Assembly (NCBI RefSeq): GCF_012911895.1
Contig: NZ_JAAXCV010000023.1
Span: forward strand, 124,001 to 188,000
Reading direction: 5' to 3'
Source: Bacillus sp. RO3
GTDB taxonomy: Bacteria; Bacillota; Bacilli; Bacillales; Bacillaceae_B
DNA length: 64,000 nucleotides
Both the position numbers and the translations under genes were made by a program. Positions 51,339-60,161 of this stretch are shown here, piece after piece; the stretch's first letter is position 1; every line of letters begins with the position of its first letter. Under the pieces are notes generated by a model. That model made no database searches. It was given only the letters and a program-made list of their open reading frames with translations, and was not told where the DNA came from.

Positions 51339-52427
51339 TCAATTGATGGCCTGAACCATTTGAAAATCACATACTTTATTCCGCCCTGTACGTTTAGCAA
51401 GATAGAGTGCTTTATCGGCTTGCTCAAAGATTTCTTCATCATCTGGAAAAACCGTATCAGGGAAGGTTGAAACGCCAATTGAAACGGTGATGAAGAGTTC
51501 TTGTTGAGTATGAATGGGAAATGGATGGTGTTCCACCGCTTTACGGATCCTTTCAGCAATTTCCATGGCATGAAGATGGGGACAATCAAGCAAGAGAATA
51601 CTGAATTCCTCTCCTCCATTTCTTGATACAATATCAAACGGTCTTGAGTGACGGGGTAATACTTTCCCCAGCTCTTTCAATACGTCATCCCCTGCCTGGT
51701 GACCGAACGTATCATTCACTGATTTAAAGTGATCAATATCAATCAACAGAAACGAAAGCTTTTCACTCCGCTCCTTTGCATGTTGTAGTGCTTCATTATA
51801 GCTAACGTCGAATTGGCGCACATTGTTAAGGTTCGTCAGAAAGTCTTTCGTCGCATTCTGTTCCATCTTTTGGTATTGCGCGTTGGATCGTCTCATCTGC
51901 TCCGCGATGAAATAGGCAATAAAGCCCACCGACAGCGAAGTTAATAAATGGGAAGGAAAGACTTTCAATGTGTCATAGAAACCTACATTTCGTAACAAGA
52001 CAAAAAAGATAACGAATAAACTGACTATGTTCATCATTTGGAGCTTTGTCAAATTCCGAAATGGAAGGCGGGTCATGAAGCTGCATATGATTCCGATTGC
52101 CACCATGCCAATACCAGCCACTACAGCCTGAGAACTTAGACCAAACATCAAGATCCTGCCTGATGTGATGATGATGGCCGACAGCAGGGCAGGAAGCCAG
52201 CCGACGTATACTGCAGCTGTCACAGTGGCCAAATGCCTGAGATCGACGATGGTATTGTTCGTAAGAGGGATGGTGAAATTCATGAGTACCAATCCCAGCA
52301 CCCCGGTGAAGACGCCCATTCCAAATAGAAGGGGGAGGGACCATTTTCGTGAATTTCTTAGGATCATCCCAGCAAAGTATAAAAATGAGATAAAGATGCA
52401 TACGTTTATGAATATGAGTTCCAGCAT
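51339..52427 (-). CDS. Membrane diguanylate cyclase (5TMR-LYT + GGDEF)
   Basis: 362-aa protein: about six N-terminal transmembrane helices (4-185) of the 5TM-LytS-type sensor, then a GGDEF domain (about 200-355). The active site is GGEEF at 271-275 and the inhibitory I-site is R262-P-F-D265, both intact, so it should make c-di-GMP and be product-inhibited. Start at 52427 follows AAAGGAGGG. Nothing downstream in the operon. It could supply c-di-GMP for PelD and the riboswitch in this window, but any cyclase in the cell could do so. Confidence 0.9.
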   Translation of the reverse strand: MLELIFINVCIFISFLYFAGMILRNSRKWSLPLLFGMGVFTGVLGLVLMNFTIPLTNNTIVDLRHLATVTAAVYVGWLPALLSAIIITSGRILMFGLSSQAVVAGIGMVAIGIICSFMTRLPFRNLTKLQMMNIVSLFVIFFVLLRNVGFYDTLKVFPSHLLTSLSVGFIAYFIAEQMRRSNAQYQKMEQNATKDFLTNLNNVRQFDVSYNEALQHAKERSEKLSFLLIDIDHFKSVNDTFGHQAGDDVLKELGKVLPRHSRPFDIVSRNGGEEFSILLLDCPHLHAMEIAERIRKAVEHHPFPIHTQQELFITVSIGVSTFPDTVFPDDEEIFEQADKALYLAKRTGRNKVCDFQMVQAIN

Positions 52428-52542
52428 GAACATCCCTCCTTTATAAACAGTAGGTTATGTGCCATTGTACCTATATTTATTATATCGGATAAAGGAGAAT
52501 TTTGGTTAAAAGATTTCAATGTTTTTACACGATCTTTGTGAA

Positions 52543-52576
52543 TGAAAAAAAGCCGTCCTGTTAAAGACGGCTTAAA
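52543..52576 (-). terminator. Terminator of npr
   Basis: On the minus strand AGCCGTC/GACGGCT around a short loop, followed by seven T residues. Lies just downstream of the protease stop. Confidence 0.9.
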
Positions 52577-52597
52577 GTATAAGACGAAAATTGTGAA

Positions 52598-54241
52598 TTA
52601 ATTGACGCCAACAGCATCCCAGGCTGCTTTCACGGAATTGTAAGTTGAGCTTCCACTTCCGTAAAGGTCTGCTGCCGATTGAAGAAGAGCGGCACGTGCA
52701 TAACTGAAATTACTTGTCGGTGTTAAGTAGACAGTAAGGGCACGGTAGTAAATCTTTTCTGCTTTCGTTTTCCCGATACTTGAGATCGTATTGTAAGCGG
52801 CTTTATTAGGAATACCAGAGTTAATATGAACCCCTCCGTTATCGGAAGATGTGTTCACATAGTTGTTCATATGATCGGGTTGACCATATTTAGTAGGATT
52901 CGAGAGACTGCGGAGGGCGTCTCCTGAAATCCCAGGTGTGTAGACATCTTCACCCAATAAGTAATCGCCCGGATCTAGGAAATAACCGAAAACATCCGCA
53001 AATGATTCATTCAAGGCACCGGATTGATATTGATACTGCAATCCTGCCGTACGCTCAATCACGGCATGTGTCAGTTCATGGGCGACAACATCTAGTGAAC
53101 CTGAAAGGGATGTGAAGGTCGTACCGTCCCCGTCACCGTAGACCATTTGGGAACCGTTCCAGAATGCGTTGTTGTAATTAGAGCCGTAATGAACAGTCGA
53201 ACGGATGGTGGCACCATTATTATCATAACTGTTACGATTATGAGTATTCTTATAATAGTCGTAAACCTGGCCTGCATAGGCATGGGCATCCACCTCAGCC
53301 GCTTGTGAGTAAGCGGTCCATGCGTTGTTACTGTCCACCGTATAGCTTCCAGGAAGGCTTGATCCGTTTTGAGCCGTACGCGTTTCGATGACACCATTCA
53401 TCGGCTTGGTGACATCATATAAGTAATAAGTACCGTTTGCATAATAAGTATTGAGAGATTTATAGTCGTCCAGTACCCCATATCCATAACCTGTTGAAGC
53501 GGCATCCGTTACGGCATTGAATGATTCCACGATAGACCCGTCCTTTGCATCAACAAAGATCTGCCAATTGGCTCCATAAGGTTGGATGAATTGAAGCTGT
53601 ACTTTGTAGGCAAGGGTGAATTTCCCGTCTTTTTCATGAATGACAAGGTCATTTTTTTCGCTGGTGTTTTCAACTTCACTTTCTTTATGAGCGTCAAGTC
53701 CATGCTCACTGTGAGTTTCCGCCACTGTATCTTCTTTGGAAAGACCGATATGTTTCCATGCCAGGTCCGTAGCTGATTTTTGATTGACCTTTGTTTTGGT
53801 ATCCGTCACTTTTTTGGAAGCGTCTTTAAATAATTGACCTGTCGTAGCAGTCACTTCATTTTGTTTGTTCGTATGAACGATGAAGATGGCACCATCCACA
53901 GGAACACCCTTTACGGTTTGTGTGAATTTATAATGTGACATGCCCAGATCATCTGTCGTTTTTTCAAGCAGTGTCAATTCAGAGTGTGGATTGATGGCAA
54001 AGAGTCCTTTATTGTCTTTAAGGAACTTCTTAACATCTTTATCACTCTTCACGACTTCTTTTGATAGTTTACCTGATAAGAAGCTAGGCCCTTTTTTATC
54101 TATGTTCATGACCTTTTGATGAATGTCCATTTTCGAAGTAATAGAGTCTGAAGACTGAGCGAATGTGGTGGCACCTGTAAAGGATGCACTGAAAACAAGA
54201 GAAGTACCTAGTGCTAAACTAACGAGTTTCTTTTTCGACAT
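52598..54241 (-). CDS. npr: Bacillolysin-type neutral protease (M4)
   Basis: 547-aa secreted zinc metalloprotease. Signal peptide about 1-28 ([21 protein letters not shown]), FTP and PepSY propeptide (about 30-240), mature catalytic domain from about 245. The zinc site is H388-E-L-T-H392 and the third ligand E412 in GALNESFAD; the segment [10 protein letters not shown] near the C-terminus is typical. It digests extracellular protein; expressed mainly after exponential growth in relatives. ATG at 54241 preceded by GGGGAAATTG. The nearby diguanylate cyclase is not obviously linked. Confidence 0.96.
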   Translation of the reverse strand: MSKKKLVSLALGTSLVFSASFTGATTFAQSSDSITSKMDIHQKVMNIDKKGPSFLSGKLSKEVVKSDKDVKKFLKDNKGLFAINPHSELTLLEKTTDDLGMSHYKFTQTVKGVPVDGAIFIVHTNKQNEVTATTGQLFKDASKKVTDTKTKVNQKSATDLAWKHIGLSKEDTVAETHSEHGLDAHKESEVENTSEKNDLVIHEKDGKFTLAYKVQLQFIQPYGANWQIFVDAKDGSIVESFNAVTDAASTGYGYGVLDDYKSLNTYYANGTYYLYDVTKPMNGVIETRTAQNGSSLPGSYTVDSNNAWTAYSQAAEVDAHAYAGQVYDYYKNTHNRNSYDNNGATIRSTVHYGSNYNNAFWNGSQMVYGDGDGTTFTSLSGSLDVVAHELTHAVIERTAGLQYQYQSGALNESFADVFGYFLDPGDYLLGEDVYTPGISGDALRSLSNPTKYGQPDHMNNYVNTSSDNGGVHINSGIPNKAAYNTISSIGKTKAEKIYYRALTVYLTPTSNFSYARAALLQSAADLYGSGSSTYNSVKAAWDAVGVN

Positions 54242-54244
54242 AAT

Positions 54245-54621
54245 TACAATTTCCCCTTTTGAAAAAAATTTGAGAAATAGCTATTTCTTTTGACCCCGGC
54301 GGCTAATTAGAAGTCTAGTAAAAAATGGGAGATTGCACAATGAAAAAAATGGTAATTATCAGTAAATTTAAACTATTGAAAATTTTACAGTTGTCAAATT
54401 ACACAAAAATGGCGGGAATTTCTACAGTTTTCTATCCATTTCGAGGAAAACTATTATTTTGGGAATATACCACGATTTTTGTAGGAAGGGGAGTTTCGGA
54501 CTATGTTTAAGAAAGTGAGGAAATTTGTTAAGATTATGTAAAAATCCAGAGGAAGAGTCTCATTTTGCACAACAGGTGTTTCAGAGTGAACAGAAGAGGG
54601 CCTGCCTATCATGACAGGTCC
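54245..54621. other. Intergenic interval upstream of npr
   Basis: About 375 bp, AT-rich. It should carry the npr promoter. A short plus-strand ORF (54325-54510) is present but has no good ribosome site or family look, so I leave it out. A GC-rich inverted repeat near 54600-54620 (GGCCTGCC/GACAGGTCC) may end the HxlR gene. Confidence 0.4.
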
Positions 54622-54999
54622 TCATTCACGTTTTTCCATGAAATCATATGTCGTCCAGCATCTGTTCATGGCAATTCCTTTCTGTTCTGCATACTCATCT
54701 CCCCATTTACACATTTCAAAAAGAGTGGTTTGGAGCTTTTTCCCCATTTCAGTCGTTGAGTACTCGACTCTTGGAGGGACCTCCTTGTATTCCTTGCGTA
54801 GTACAAGACCATGTTCCTCTAACTCACGAAGCTGCTGGGTCAACATTTTCTGGGTGATATGGGGAAGTGAGCGCTTCAATTCATTAAATCTTTTAGACCC
54901 CTCATTTAGATTCCACAGGATCAACACTTTCCATTTCCCGCCGATGATGTCAATGACAAGGTCGATGGAACATGAGTATTCTGGATTAAGTTGTTTCAT
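54622..54999 (-). CDS. HxlR (DUF24) family regulator, likely redox or quinone sensor
   Basis: 125-aa winged-helix regulator with the HxlR signature IGGKWKVLILW, ITQKMLTQQLRELEE and YSTTEMGKKL. A cysteine at residue 10 sits where YodB, CatR and HypR carry their reactive N-terminal cysteine. Divergent from an NADPH:quinone-type oxidoreductase, which it probably controls. An inverted repeat GTTACCGAATGGTAAC in the shared promoter region (55055-55070) is a candidate operator. Confidence 0.88.
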   Translation of the reverse strand: MKQLNPEYSCSIDLVIDIIGGKWKVLILWNLNEGSKRFNELKRSLPHITQKMLTQQLRELEEHGLVLRKEYKEVPPRVEYSTTEMGKKLQTTLFEMCKWGDEYAEQKGIAMNRCWTTYDFMEKRE

Positions 55000-55054
55000 A
55001 TAAAAAACCTCCTTGGTACCTGTGATAAATTACGGAAAATGAACGTAGTACCAG

Positions 55055-55070
55055 GTTACCGAATGGTAAC
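55055..55070. promoter_or_regulatory. Candidate HxlR operator
   Basis: Perfect inverted repeat GTTACC-gaat-GGTAAC in the 167-bp region between divergent regulator and oxidoreductase genes. Related half-sites (GTACC, GATACC) flank it. Confidence 0.6.
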
Positions 55071-55166
55071 TAGGATACCAAATAGTGCCTACTTGTACTT
55101 CATTCTCGCAGTATATATTATATACCATGAGAACGAAGAAATGATGCTTCAAGGAGATGATTGGAT

Positions 55167-56147
55167 ATGAAAGCATTGGTTTTAAAAGATAAAGGGTTAT
55201 GGAAAGACATGAGAGTGGAGGAAGTGGAAACACCATCACCACAAAAAGGGGAGTTACTCGTAAAGGTCCACGCTGTCGGTTTGAATCCCGTAGATTATAA
55301 AACAGCAACAAACGGAATGGCAGCCTGGTCCTACCCGCATATCCTCGGTCTTGACGTAGCCGGGGTGGTAGTAGAAGCAGGGGAAGGGGTCATCGGTTGG
55401 CAAAAAGGTGACCGTGTCGTGTACCATGGGGATTTCACCAAAAAAGGCGGCTATGCGGAATATGCCATCATCACTGCCCATACCGCTTCCCGTATTCCGG
55501 AAAGTGTTTCGTTTGAAGATGCAGCAGCTCTCCCGACTGCAGGATACACAGCATATCAGGCGCTACACCGTAAGCTGCCAATGAATCAAATGGAAACAAT
55601 CCTGATCCACGGGGGGGCAGGAGGCGTAGGCGGGTTTGGTGTCCAGCTTGCCAAACTTGCAGGGAAAACGGTGATTTCCACCGCTTCCTCCCATAATCAT
55701 GATGATGTAAAAGCACTTGGAGCAGATTACGTGATCGACTATCGGGAAGAAGACGTAAATGCAAGAGTGTTGGAGATAACAAATGGACGAGGTGTGGACG
55801 CCGTTGTGGATGCAGTGAGCAGACAAAGTGCCACAGACTCATTAGAGGCACTTGCGTACATGGGTCACATGGTCTACATTGCAGGAGCTCCTGATTTTAC
55901 GAAAATAAAACCGTTTACCAAGGTGGTATCCTTTCATGAAATCGCCCTGGCAGCTGCGCACCAATCAACTGACATGGATGCCCAAAGGGATTTCGCCGTC
56001 ATGGGGGACGAAATGCTTTCCTTATTAGCGGCAGGGAAACTAGATGCCATGGTAAAAGAAGTTGTAAATCTGGAAGAGGTGCCCGAAGCACTGAGCCGAT
56101 TATCAGAACGTCATGTAAAAGGAAAGATCGTAGCCAAATTATCATAA
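55167..56147 (+). CDS. NADPH:quinone-type zinc-binding-family oxidoreductase
   Basis: 326-aa medium-chain dehydrogenase/reductase. GroES-like N-terminal domain (GLNPVDYKTA), nucleotide motif GGAGGVGGFGVQLAK at about 145-160, and a quinone oxidoreductase-like end. No zinc ligand set is obvious, so quinone/enone reductase activity is more likely than alcohol dehydrogenase. ATG at 55167, AAGGAG upstream. Divergent HxlR gene suggests induction by quinones or aldehydes. Confidence 0.88.
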   Translation: MKALVLKDKGLWKDMRVEEVETPSPQKGELLVKVHAVGLNPVDYKTATNGMAAWSYPHILGLDVAGVVVEAGEGVIGWQKGDRVVYHGDFTKKGGYAEYAIITAHTASRIPESVSFEDAAALPTAGYTAYQALHRKLPMNQMETILIHGGAGGVGGFGVQLAKLAGKTVISTASSHNHDDVKALGADYVIDYREEDVNARVLEITNGRGVDAVVDAVSRQSATDSLEALAYMGHMVYIAGAPDFTKIKPFTKVVSFHEIALAAAHQSTDMDAQRDFAVMGDEMLSLLAAGKLDAMVKEVVNLEEVPEALSRLSERHVKGKIVAKLS

Positions 56148-56153
56148 TGATGA

Positions 56154-56196
56154 AAAAGGAGAGCCGGTGTGACAGGCTCTCCTTTTCTATTTTTTC
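56154..56196 (+). terminator. Terminator of the oxidoreductase gene
   Basis: Twelve-bp stem AAAAGGAGAGCC/GGCTCTCCTTTT followed by CTATTTTTT. Confidence 0.9.
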
Positions 56197-56271
56197 AAGC
56201 TGTGATGAAGATACACCAAATGATTTCAAAAAGGAAAATGCCTTTAACTGAGAATGTTTTTCAATTAAGTA

Positions 56272-56330
56272 TTGACATCTAACACTAAAGTTTGTATGGT
56301 AAATTTATAATGATAATGATAATTATTATC
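56272..56330 (+). promoter_or_regulatory. Promoter with Fur box before the flavodoxin
   Basis: -35 TTGACA (56272-56277), 17-bp spacer, -10 TATGGT (56295-56300). The 19-mer at 56312-56330, GATAATGATAATTATTATC, matches the Fur consensus at 18 of 19 positions. Confidence 0.88.
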
Positions 56331-56356
56331 AATTAGCTACACGACGGAGGCAAACG

Positions 56357-56824
56357 ATGACCAATAAAATAATCATGATCTATGCAAGCATGAGTGGAAA
56401 TACAGAAGAAATGGCGACGGCGATCGAAACAGGAGTGAAGGAATTCGGAGCTGAAATCGATGTAATGGATATAAATGATTGTCCGGATGTTCAGGTTCTC
56501 GAGGGATATGCAGGAATCCTATTGGGTGCCTATACCTGGGGGGATGGAGAACTTCCTTATGAATTCGAAGAATTTTACGATGATATGGACACCGTGGATT
56601 TAACGTCTAAGGTGGCGGCAAGCTTCGGATCCTGTGACTCTTTTTATCCTAAGTACGGGGCAGCGGTGGATTTGTTAGATGAGAAATTGCAGGAGAGAGG
56701 AGCCCGTTTGATCCAAGCTGGTTTGAAAGTGGAGTTAACACCAGAGGATGAGGATGTGGTGGCGTGCAAAGAATTTGGGCGGGCACTTGCCAGTGAGGTT
56801 TTGTTCAGTAAACAAGAGGGCTAG
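56357..56824 (+). CDS. Flavodoxin, iron-regulated
   Basis: 155-aa FMN protein. P-loop YASMSGNTEEMA, isoalloxazine-stacking segments GAYTWGDGELP and FGSCDSFYP. It replaces ferredoxin under iron starvation; the Fur box matches. The Bacillus subtilis parallels are YkuN/YkuP, both Fur-regulated. 17 bp before the YkuO-like gene. Confidence 0.93.
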   Translation: MTNKIIMIYASMSGNTEEMATAIETGVKEFGAEIDVMDINDCPDVQVLEGYAGILLGAYTWGDGELPYEFEEFYDDMDTVDLTSKVAASFGSCDSFYPKYGAAVDLLDEKLQERGARLIQAGLKVELTPEDEDVVACKEFGRALASEVLFSKQEG

Positions 56825-56841
56825 AGAAGGGAGAGGCACTT

Positions 56842-57603
56842 GTGAACTATTCGCTTTCGATTAAAACATTATCCGATATACATCTCAAAGAATTCATCAA
56901 TTGTCCCCATAAATTTTACTATCACTATATACAGCGTGAAGAAGCGGGTAAAGTCGAATGGAAAAAGGTTATGCAGTTCATTGTGAACAGAGTAGTAAAG
57001 GACTTCTTTATGCTTCCTATCAATAGGAGGACTCCCCTTCATGCACTTGAAATCATTGATAAACACCTTGCCTCCATCAAAACGACCATTTTTGAATCCA
57101 AGGTCGATTATTACTTGGTGGTGGCGAAAGTGACGGATTACTTAATGCAGGACTTAACACAAAATTATGGGACATTGCCACCTCTATTTATAAACGAAAA
57201 GTTTCGACAATACTTTGAAGAGCTTGAGACCCATTTGTCTCTCACGATAGAAGTGGCAGAATGGGAACAAGACTCGTTCACCGTCACCAAGTACCTTGTT
57301 GATACAAATCATGAAATGATTACCCTGTATTATTATTTAACGGTGGTTTTCTGTGAACGATCCTTTGGAAGACTTCCTTCCTCGATTAGAATCATTTCCC
57401 TGTTAAATGGAGAAGAATTCGCCCATTCTCCTTCCGAGACAGACATGAAGAAAGGGTTGCATTACATAGAAAGATTAAAAGATATGTTGTCTGCACCACT
57501 GACATCCAGTACCAAACCGAATGGGGAAGTATGTTTGAGCTGTCCCTTTGTCGAGGTTTGTGCTAATAATGAGATAGAGTTTCTTTTTCAAAAGAAGCAT
57601 TAA
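56842..57603 (+). CDS. YkuO-like protein with Cas4/AddB-type C-terminal cysteine cluster
   Basis: 253-aa protein. The N-terminus (LKEFINCPHKFYYHYIQ) and C-terminus (C-x2-C-x5-C in EVCLSCPFVEVCA) resemble the four-cysteine iron-sulfur staple of Cas4/AddB RecB-type nucleases. The catalytic D...DxK core is not evident in the middle, where VTKYLVDTNHEMITLYYYLTV stands, so nuclease activity is doubtful. In B. subtilis, ykuO sits between flavodoxin genes ykuN and ykuP; this position matches, but homology to YkuO was not verified. GTG at 56842 after AAGGGAGAGG. Confidence 0.65.
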   Translation: MNYSLSIKTLSDIHLKEFINCPHKFYYHYIQREEAGKVEWKKVMQFIVNRVVKDFFMLPINRRTPLHALEIIDKHLASIKTTIFESKVDYYLVVAKVTDYLMQDLTQNYGTLPPLFINEKFRQYFEELETHLSLTIEVAEWEQDSFTVTKYLVDTNHEMITLYYYLTVVFCERSFGRLPSSIRIISLLNGEEFAHSPSETDMKKGLHYIERLKDMLSAPLTSSTKPNGEVCLSCPFVEVCANNEIEFLFQKKH

Positions 57604-57605
57604 AG

Positions 57606-57978
57606 AGTCTGGGACAAAACTATAACAACCTCACATAAACACGAACCATTTCAGTGATGCTTCTTTATGCCGTTAATGATTTTCGTGTAAGAATCCGCTT
57701 TCCGCGGGTAGCTTTTGAGCCTCCTCGGCAAGCCGCCGGGAAGGAAAGCGGAAGGGCTTTGCTCGAGAGGCTTTTGATATATGGCATGGCCTCTAAGCCC
57801 TAGAGCTGAACAGGTCTCGCATAAGCCTGCAGGAGTCTCCGTCTTCCACTCCAATCAACCGATGGATATAATTAACATCTTAGGTATATTTCAATAATTG
57901 AAAAACCCGAACTATTTCACCTGTTTTCAGGCAAAATAGTTCGGTTTTTATTTGGGTATAAATCCGTTTGTTCCAGCA
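57606..57978. repeat. MITE-like repeat element, copy 2
   Basis: 373-bp version of the element at 40859-41135: starts AGTCTGGGACAAAACTATAACAACC, contains CGCTTTCCGCGGGTAGC and CTCCGTCTTCCACTCCAATCAA, then a hairpin AAAACCCGAACTATTT/AAATAGTTCGGTTTTT, and ends TTTGTTCCAGCA. About 90 bp extra (GCAAGCCGCCGGGAAGGAAAGCGG and following) distinguishes it from copy 1. It lies immediately after the YkuO-like gene and touches the next minus-strand gene. Confidence 0.85.
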
Positions 57979-57985
57979 TCTCTTT

Positions 57986-58261
57986 TCATTCCATTAATGC
58001 GGATGCTGACTGTTTATCAAAATTGATTCGGGCGACTTTTTTCTCGTTTTTAAACAATATATAATGGGCCGTGGCAATTTTTTCTTCAACATAATCAATC
58101 GAGAACGTTCCTGATGGATCGGTAAGACTTCCGATGGCACGGGATAAATGATCAATCACATGTTTTAGGTGATCGGGCCTTTTCCATTCATTATCTGAAT
58201 TCATTTGATCCATGATTTCAAATGCAAGGTTTTGAACGTGATACAGACGTCTTTGCTCCAT
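57986..58261 (-). CDS. Small hypothetical protein
   Basis: 91-aa, charged, no signal peptide or membrane helix, helical N-terminal half (LYHVQNLAFEIMDQMNSDNEW). ATG at 58261 preceded by AAGGAAGGGA. Typical codon use and a plausible ribosome site support a real gene; I do not recognise a family. Its 3' end abuts repeat copy 2. Confidence 0.6.
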   Translation of the reverse strand: MEQRRLYHVQNLAFEIMDQMNSDNEWKRPDHLKHVIDHLSRAIGSLTDPSGTFSIDYVEEKIATAHYILFKNEKKVARINFDKQSASALME

Positions 58262-58408
58262 ACCGAAGATTCTCCCTTCCTTCTTATCAAACCTATCTAT
58301 TTGATCATATGGCGAAAGCCTCGGATATATGATGGTTTATCTCCATCCTTCAGGTATGAAACAGGTTGCTGAAGTACACCCTATAGATAATAAGGGAGGT
58401 GTTTGAAA

Positions 58409-58564
58409 ATGGCGCAAGACGTACTATGTGAAGTAAGCAACTGCAAGTATAACCGTGAAGGCAAAAAGTGCTCTGCCGATCAGATTTTCGTTGTCAGTCA
58501 TAAAGGAAACGAAGCCCACAATAGCGAGGAAACAGATTGTAAAACATTCGATCCTGGTATGTAA
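58409..58564 (+). CDS. DUF1540 small cysteine-rich protein
   Basis: 51-aa protein with four cysteines (C7, C12, C21, C44) in the DUF1540 pattern (CEVSNCKYN ... KKCSADQI ... DCKTF). Often metal-binding and sporulation-associated in Bacillus; function unknown. ATG at 58409 with AAGGGAGG before it. A terminator follows at 58571. Confidence 0.85.
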   Translation: MAQDVLCEVSNCKYNREGKKCSADQIFVVSHKGNEAHNSEETDCKTFDPGM

Positions 58565-58570
58565 TGGAAG

Positions 58571-58606
58571 AGAAGGCAACCATAGGCGTGGTTGTCTTCT
58601 TTTTAT
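58571..58606 (+). terminator. Terminator of the DUF1540 gene
   Basis: Twelve-bp stem AGAAGGCAACCA/TGGTTGTCTTCT, then TTTTA. Confidence 0.85.
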
Positions 58607-58636
58607 ATAGTATTGATAATAATTCTCATTCTTATA

Positions 58637-58662
58637 CAAAAAAGCTCACAAAAGTGAGCTTG
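58637..58662 (-). terminator. Terminator of the MFS gene
   Basis: On the minus strand AAGCTCAC/GTGAGCTT with a short loop, followed by TTTTT. Confidence 0.75.
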
Positions 58663-58663
58663 A

Positions 58664-59866
58664 TCAACCGGCCTGTTCCGATAATGTGGTGGATTTGAGC
58701 TGCCGGTATCTTGAATAAAACAGTCCCGTCATCATCACAGACAGGATTCCGAAAAGCACCGTCATCATTTGTAGTCCAACAAGATCCAGCAGTAATCCGG
58801 TGAGAAGGAGTACAACTTGGAAAATCAGTCTGTCCAGCATATTACGGAACGAGAAGAAGCGGCCGTGAAATTCTTTCGGTATTCGTGTTTGAAAAATCGT
58901 GGCAGCAGTCGGGAAGAAGCACCCTACGGCAAATCCAAACACAGTAAACGCAAGCACTGACAGGATCGGACTGGTCGCAAAATAAAAAAGCATTTGCGCA
59001 ATCCCGATGATGAAGCTAAAGAAGAATAATATCGTATAAGGTGACATTCTTTCCCCCATTTTCTTGACGGCAAAAGCACCTGTCATAAAGGCAATCCCTT
59101 CGGCGGTATAAATCCAGCCCTTAATGGCTGAACTATCCTGAAGCTCGCTGATGTTAATGACCATTAAGTTGAACCCGCCGATGAACAGGAGAGGGATCAA
59201 GGTCATCACAAGAGTCATGAATACGATGGGAAGTCCCTTGATAACGGGAAAAACTTCTTTAAAGCTTGCCCCTTTTGGTTTTTCCCCTGGTTGTGAGGGG
59301 GGCGCGGTTTCTTCTATGGATAAGAACCAGGTCATCACAAATAATGCCAGATAGGCCACTAGTGAGAGAACGTAAACCAACGATAAGGATATGACCACCA
59401 ACAGGATACCTGCTAACGCAGTTCCCAGGATTCTTGAGAGGGTGGCCACATTCATATGGACGCCATTCATTTGCAGCAAATCCTTCTCTTTCACAACCAT
59501 GGGGATGGCAGCCTGAAGAGCAGGGAAATAAAAAGCAGCTGAAATTTGGATGCTCACTAAGAAAACGACCATCCATAACACCGAGCCTGTCTCAATGGCA
59601 ATCAACATGAAAATAACACTTAAAGCCCTGGTGAAACCTGAAACGAGCATCACCGTCTTTTTATTTGCCTGATCCGTTATTCTGCCTGCTAAAGGGCCAA
59701 CAGCAAGCCCGGCAAGCAGTCCAGAAGCAAGGATTACGGATTTAAGAAAATCAGAAGGCACCTTTTCCTGCATAAATTCAAGGTTCCCAATGATCCCTAA
59801 CCACAATCCGAGACCAGCTATAAATTCACCTATTAATAATATCCATACATTTTTATTATTCCACAT
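58664..59866 (-). CDS. MFS transporter
   Basis: 400-aa protein with 12 predicted transmembrane helices, MFS motif A-like GPLAGRITDQANKK between helices 2 and 3. Resembles the Bacillus EntS/YfmO-like drug or metabolite exporters; siderophore export is possible but nothing in the sequence fixes the substrate. Divergent/alone; the nearest Fur-like sequence (58612-58630) is at its 3' end, not its promoter. Start at 59866, GAGGG about 12 bp upstream. Confidence 0.85.
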   Translation of the reverse strand: MWNNKNVWILLIGEFIAGLGLWLGIIGNLEFMQEKVPSDFLKSVILASGLLAGLAVGPLAGRITDQANKKTVMLVSGFTRALSVIFMLIAIETGSVLWMVVFLVSIQISAAFYFPALQAAIPMVVKEKDLLQMNGVHMNVATLSRILGTALAGILLVVISLSLVYVLSLVAYLALFVMTWFLSIEETAPPSQPGEKPKGASFKEVFPVIKGLPIVFMTLVMTLIPLLFIGGFNLMVINISELQDSSAIKGWIYTAEGIAFMTGAFAVKKMGERMSPYTILFFFSFIIGIAQMLFYFATSPILSVLAFTVFGFAVGCFFPTAATIFQTRIPKEFHGRFFSFRNMLDRLIFQVVLLLTGLLLDLVGLQMMTVLFGILSVMMTGLFYSRYRQLKSTTLSEQAG

Positions 59867-59990
59867 ATAGGTCCGTCCCTCGCAGTCGAATTATTTCGCT
59901 TCTCTAAATATACTATGGTGGGAGGGAGATGTGAATGATTTTTTTGGAGAGGATGGGTGGCGTTATTTGGAAGTGGCGGCATGAAGCAGT

Positions 59991-60080
59991 TCGCTGATAA
60001 ATCCTAGATTTCGCTGATATATTTAGAATATCGCTGATATATCGGGAATTTCGCTGATAAATGCAAAATTTCGCTGATAA
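59991..60080. repeat. 20-bp tandem array (five copies)
   Basis: TCGCTGATA(A/T) occurs at 59991, 60011, 60031, 60051 and 60071, exactly 20 bp apart, with variable bases between (consensus TCGCTGATAWATnnnnnATT). Two helical turns per period puts each copy on the same face of DNA. Located 80 bp before the NERD gene. No spacer variation, so not CRISPR. Confidence 0.85.
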
Positions 60081-60161
60081 ATCCACTATTCATCTTCGAG
60101 AAGCAGGATTTTCTTCCGTTCATGATGAATATCTAATACAAAACCTGACTGGAGTGATAAA

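Noticed and set aside
54325..54510. 61-codon plus-strand ORF upstream of npr
   Set aside because: No good ribosome binding site, Ile/Phe/Lys-rich AT-driven composition, and located in the probable npr promoter region.
56842..57603. Cas4 of a CRISPR system
   Set aside because: No other cas genes or arrays in the window; the catalytic core is not evident; the Fur-flavodoxin context points elsewhere.
58612..58630. Fur-like 19-mer (16 of 19 matches)
   Set aside because: It lies between convergent gene ends, past the DUF1540 terminator, not in a promoter.
59991..60080. 20-bp repeats as a CRISPR array
   Set aside because: Whole period is 20 bp with only a few variable bases; there are no 25-40 bp unique spacers and no cas genes nearby.
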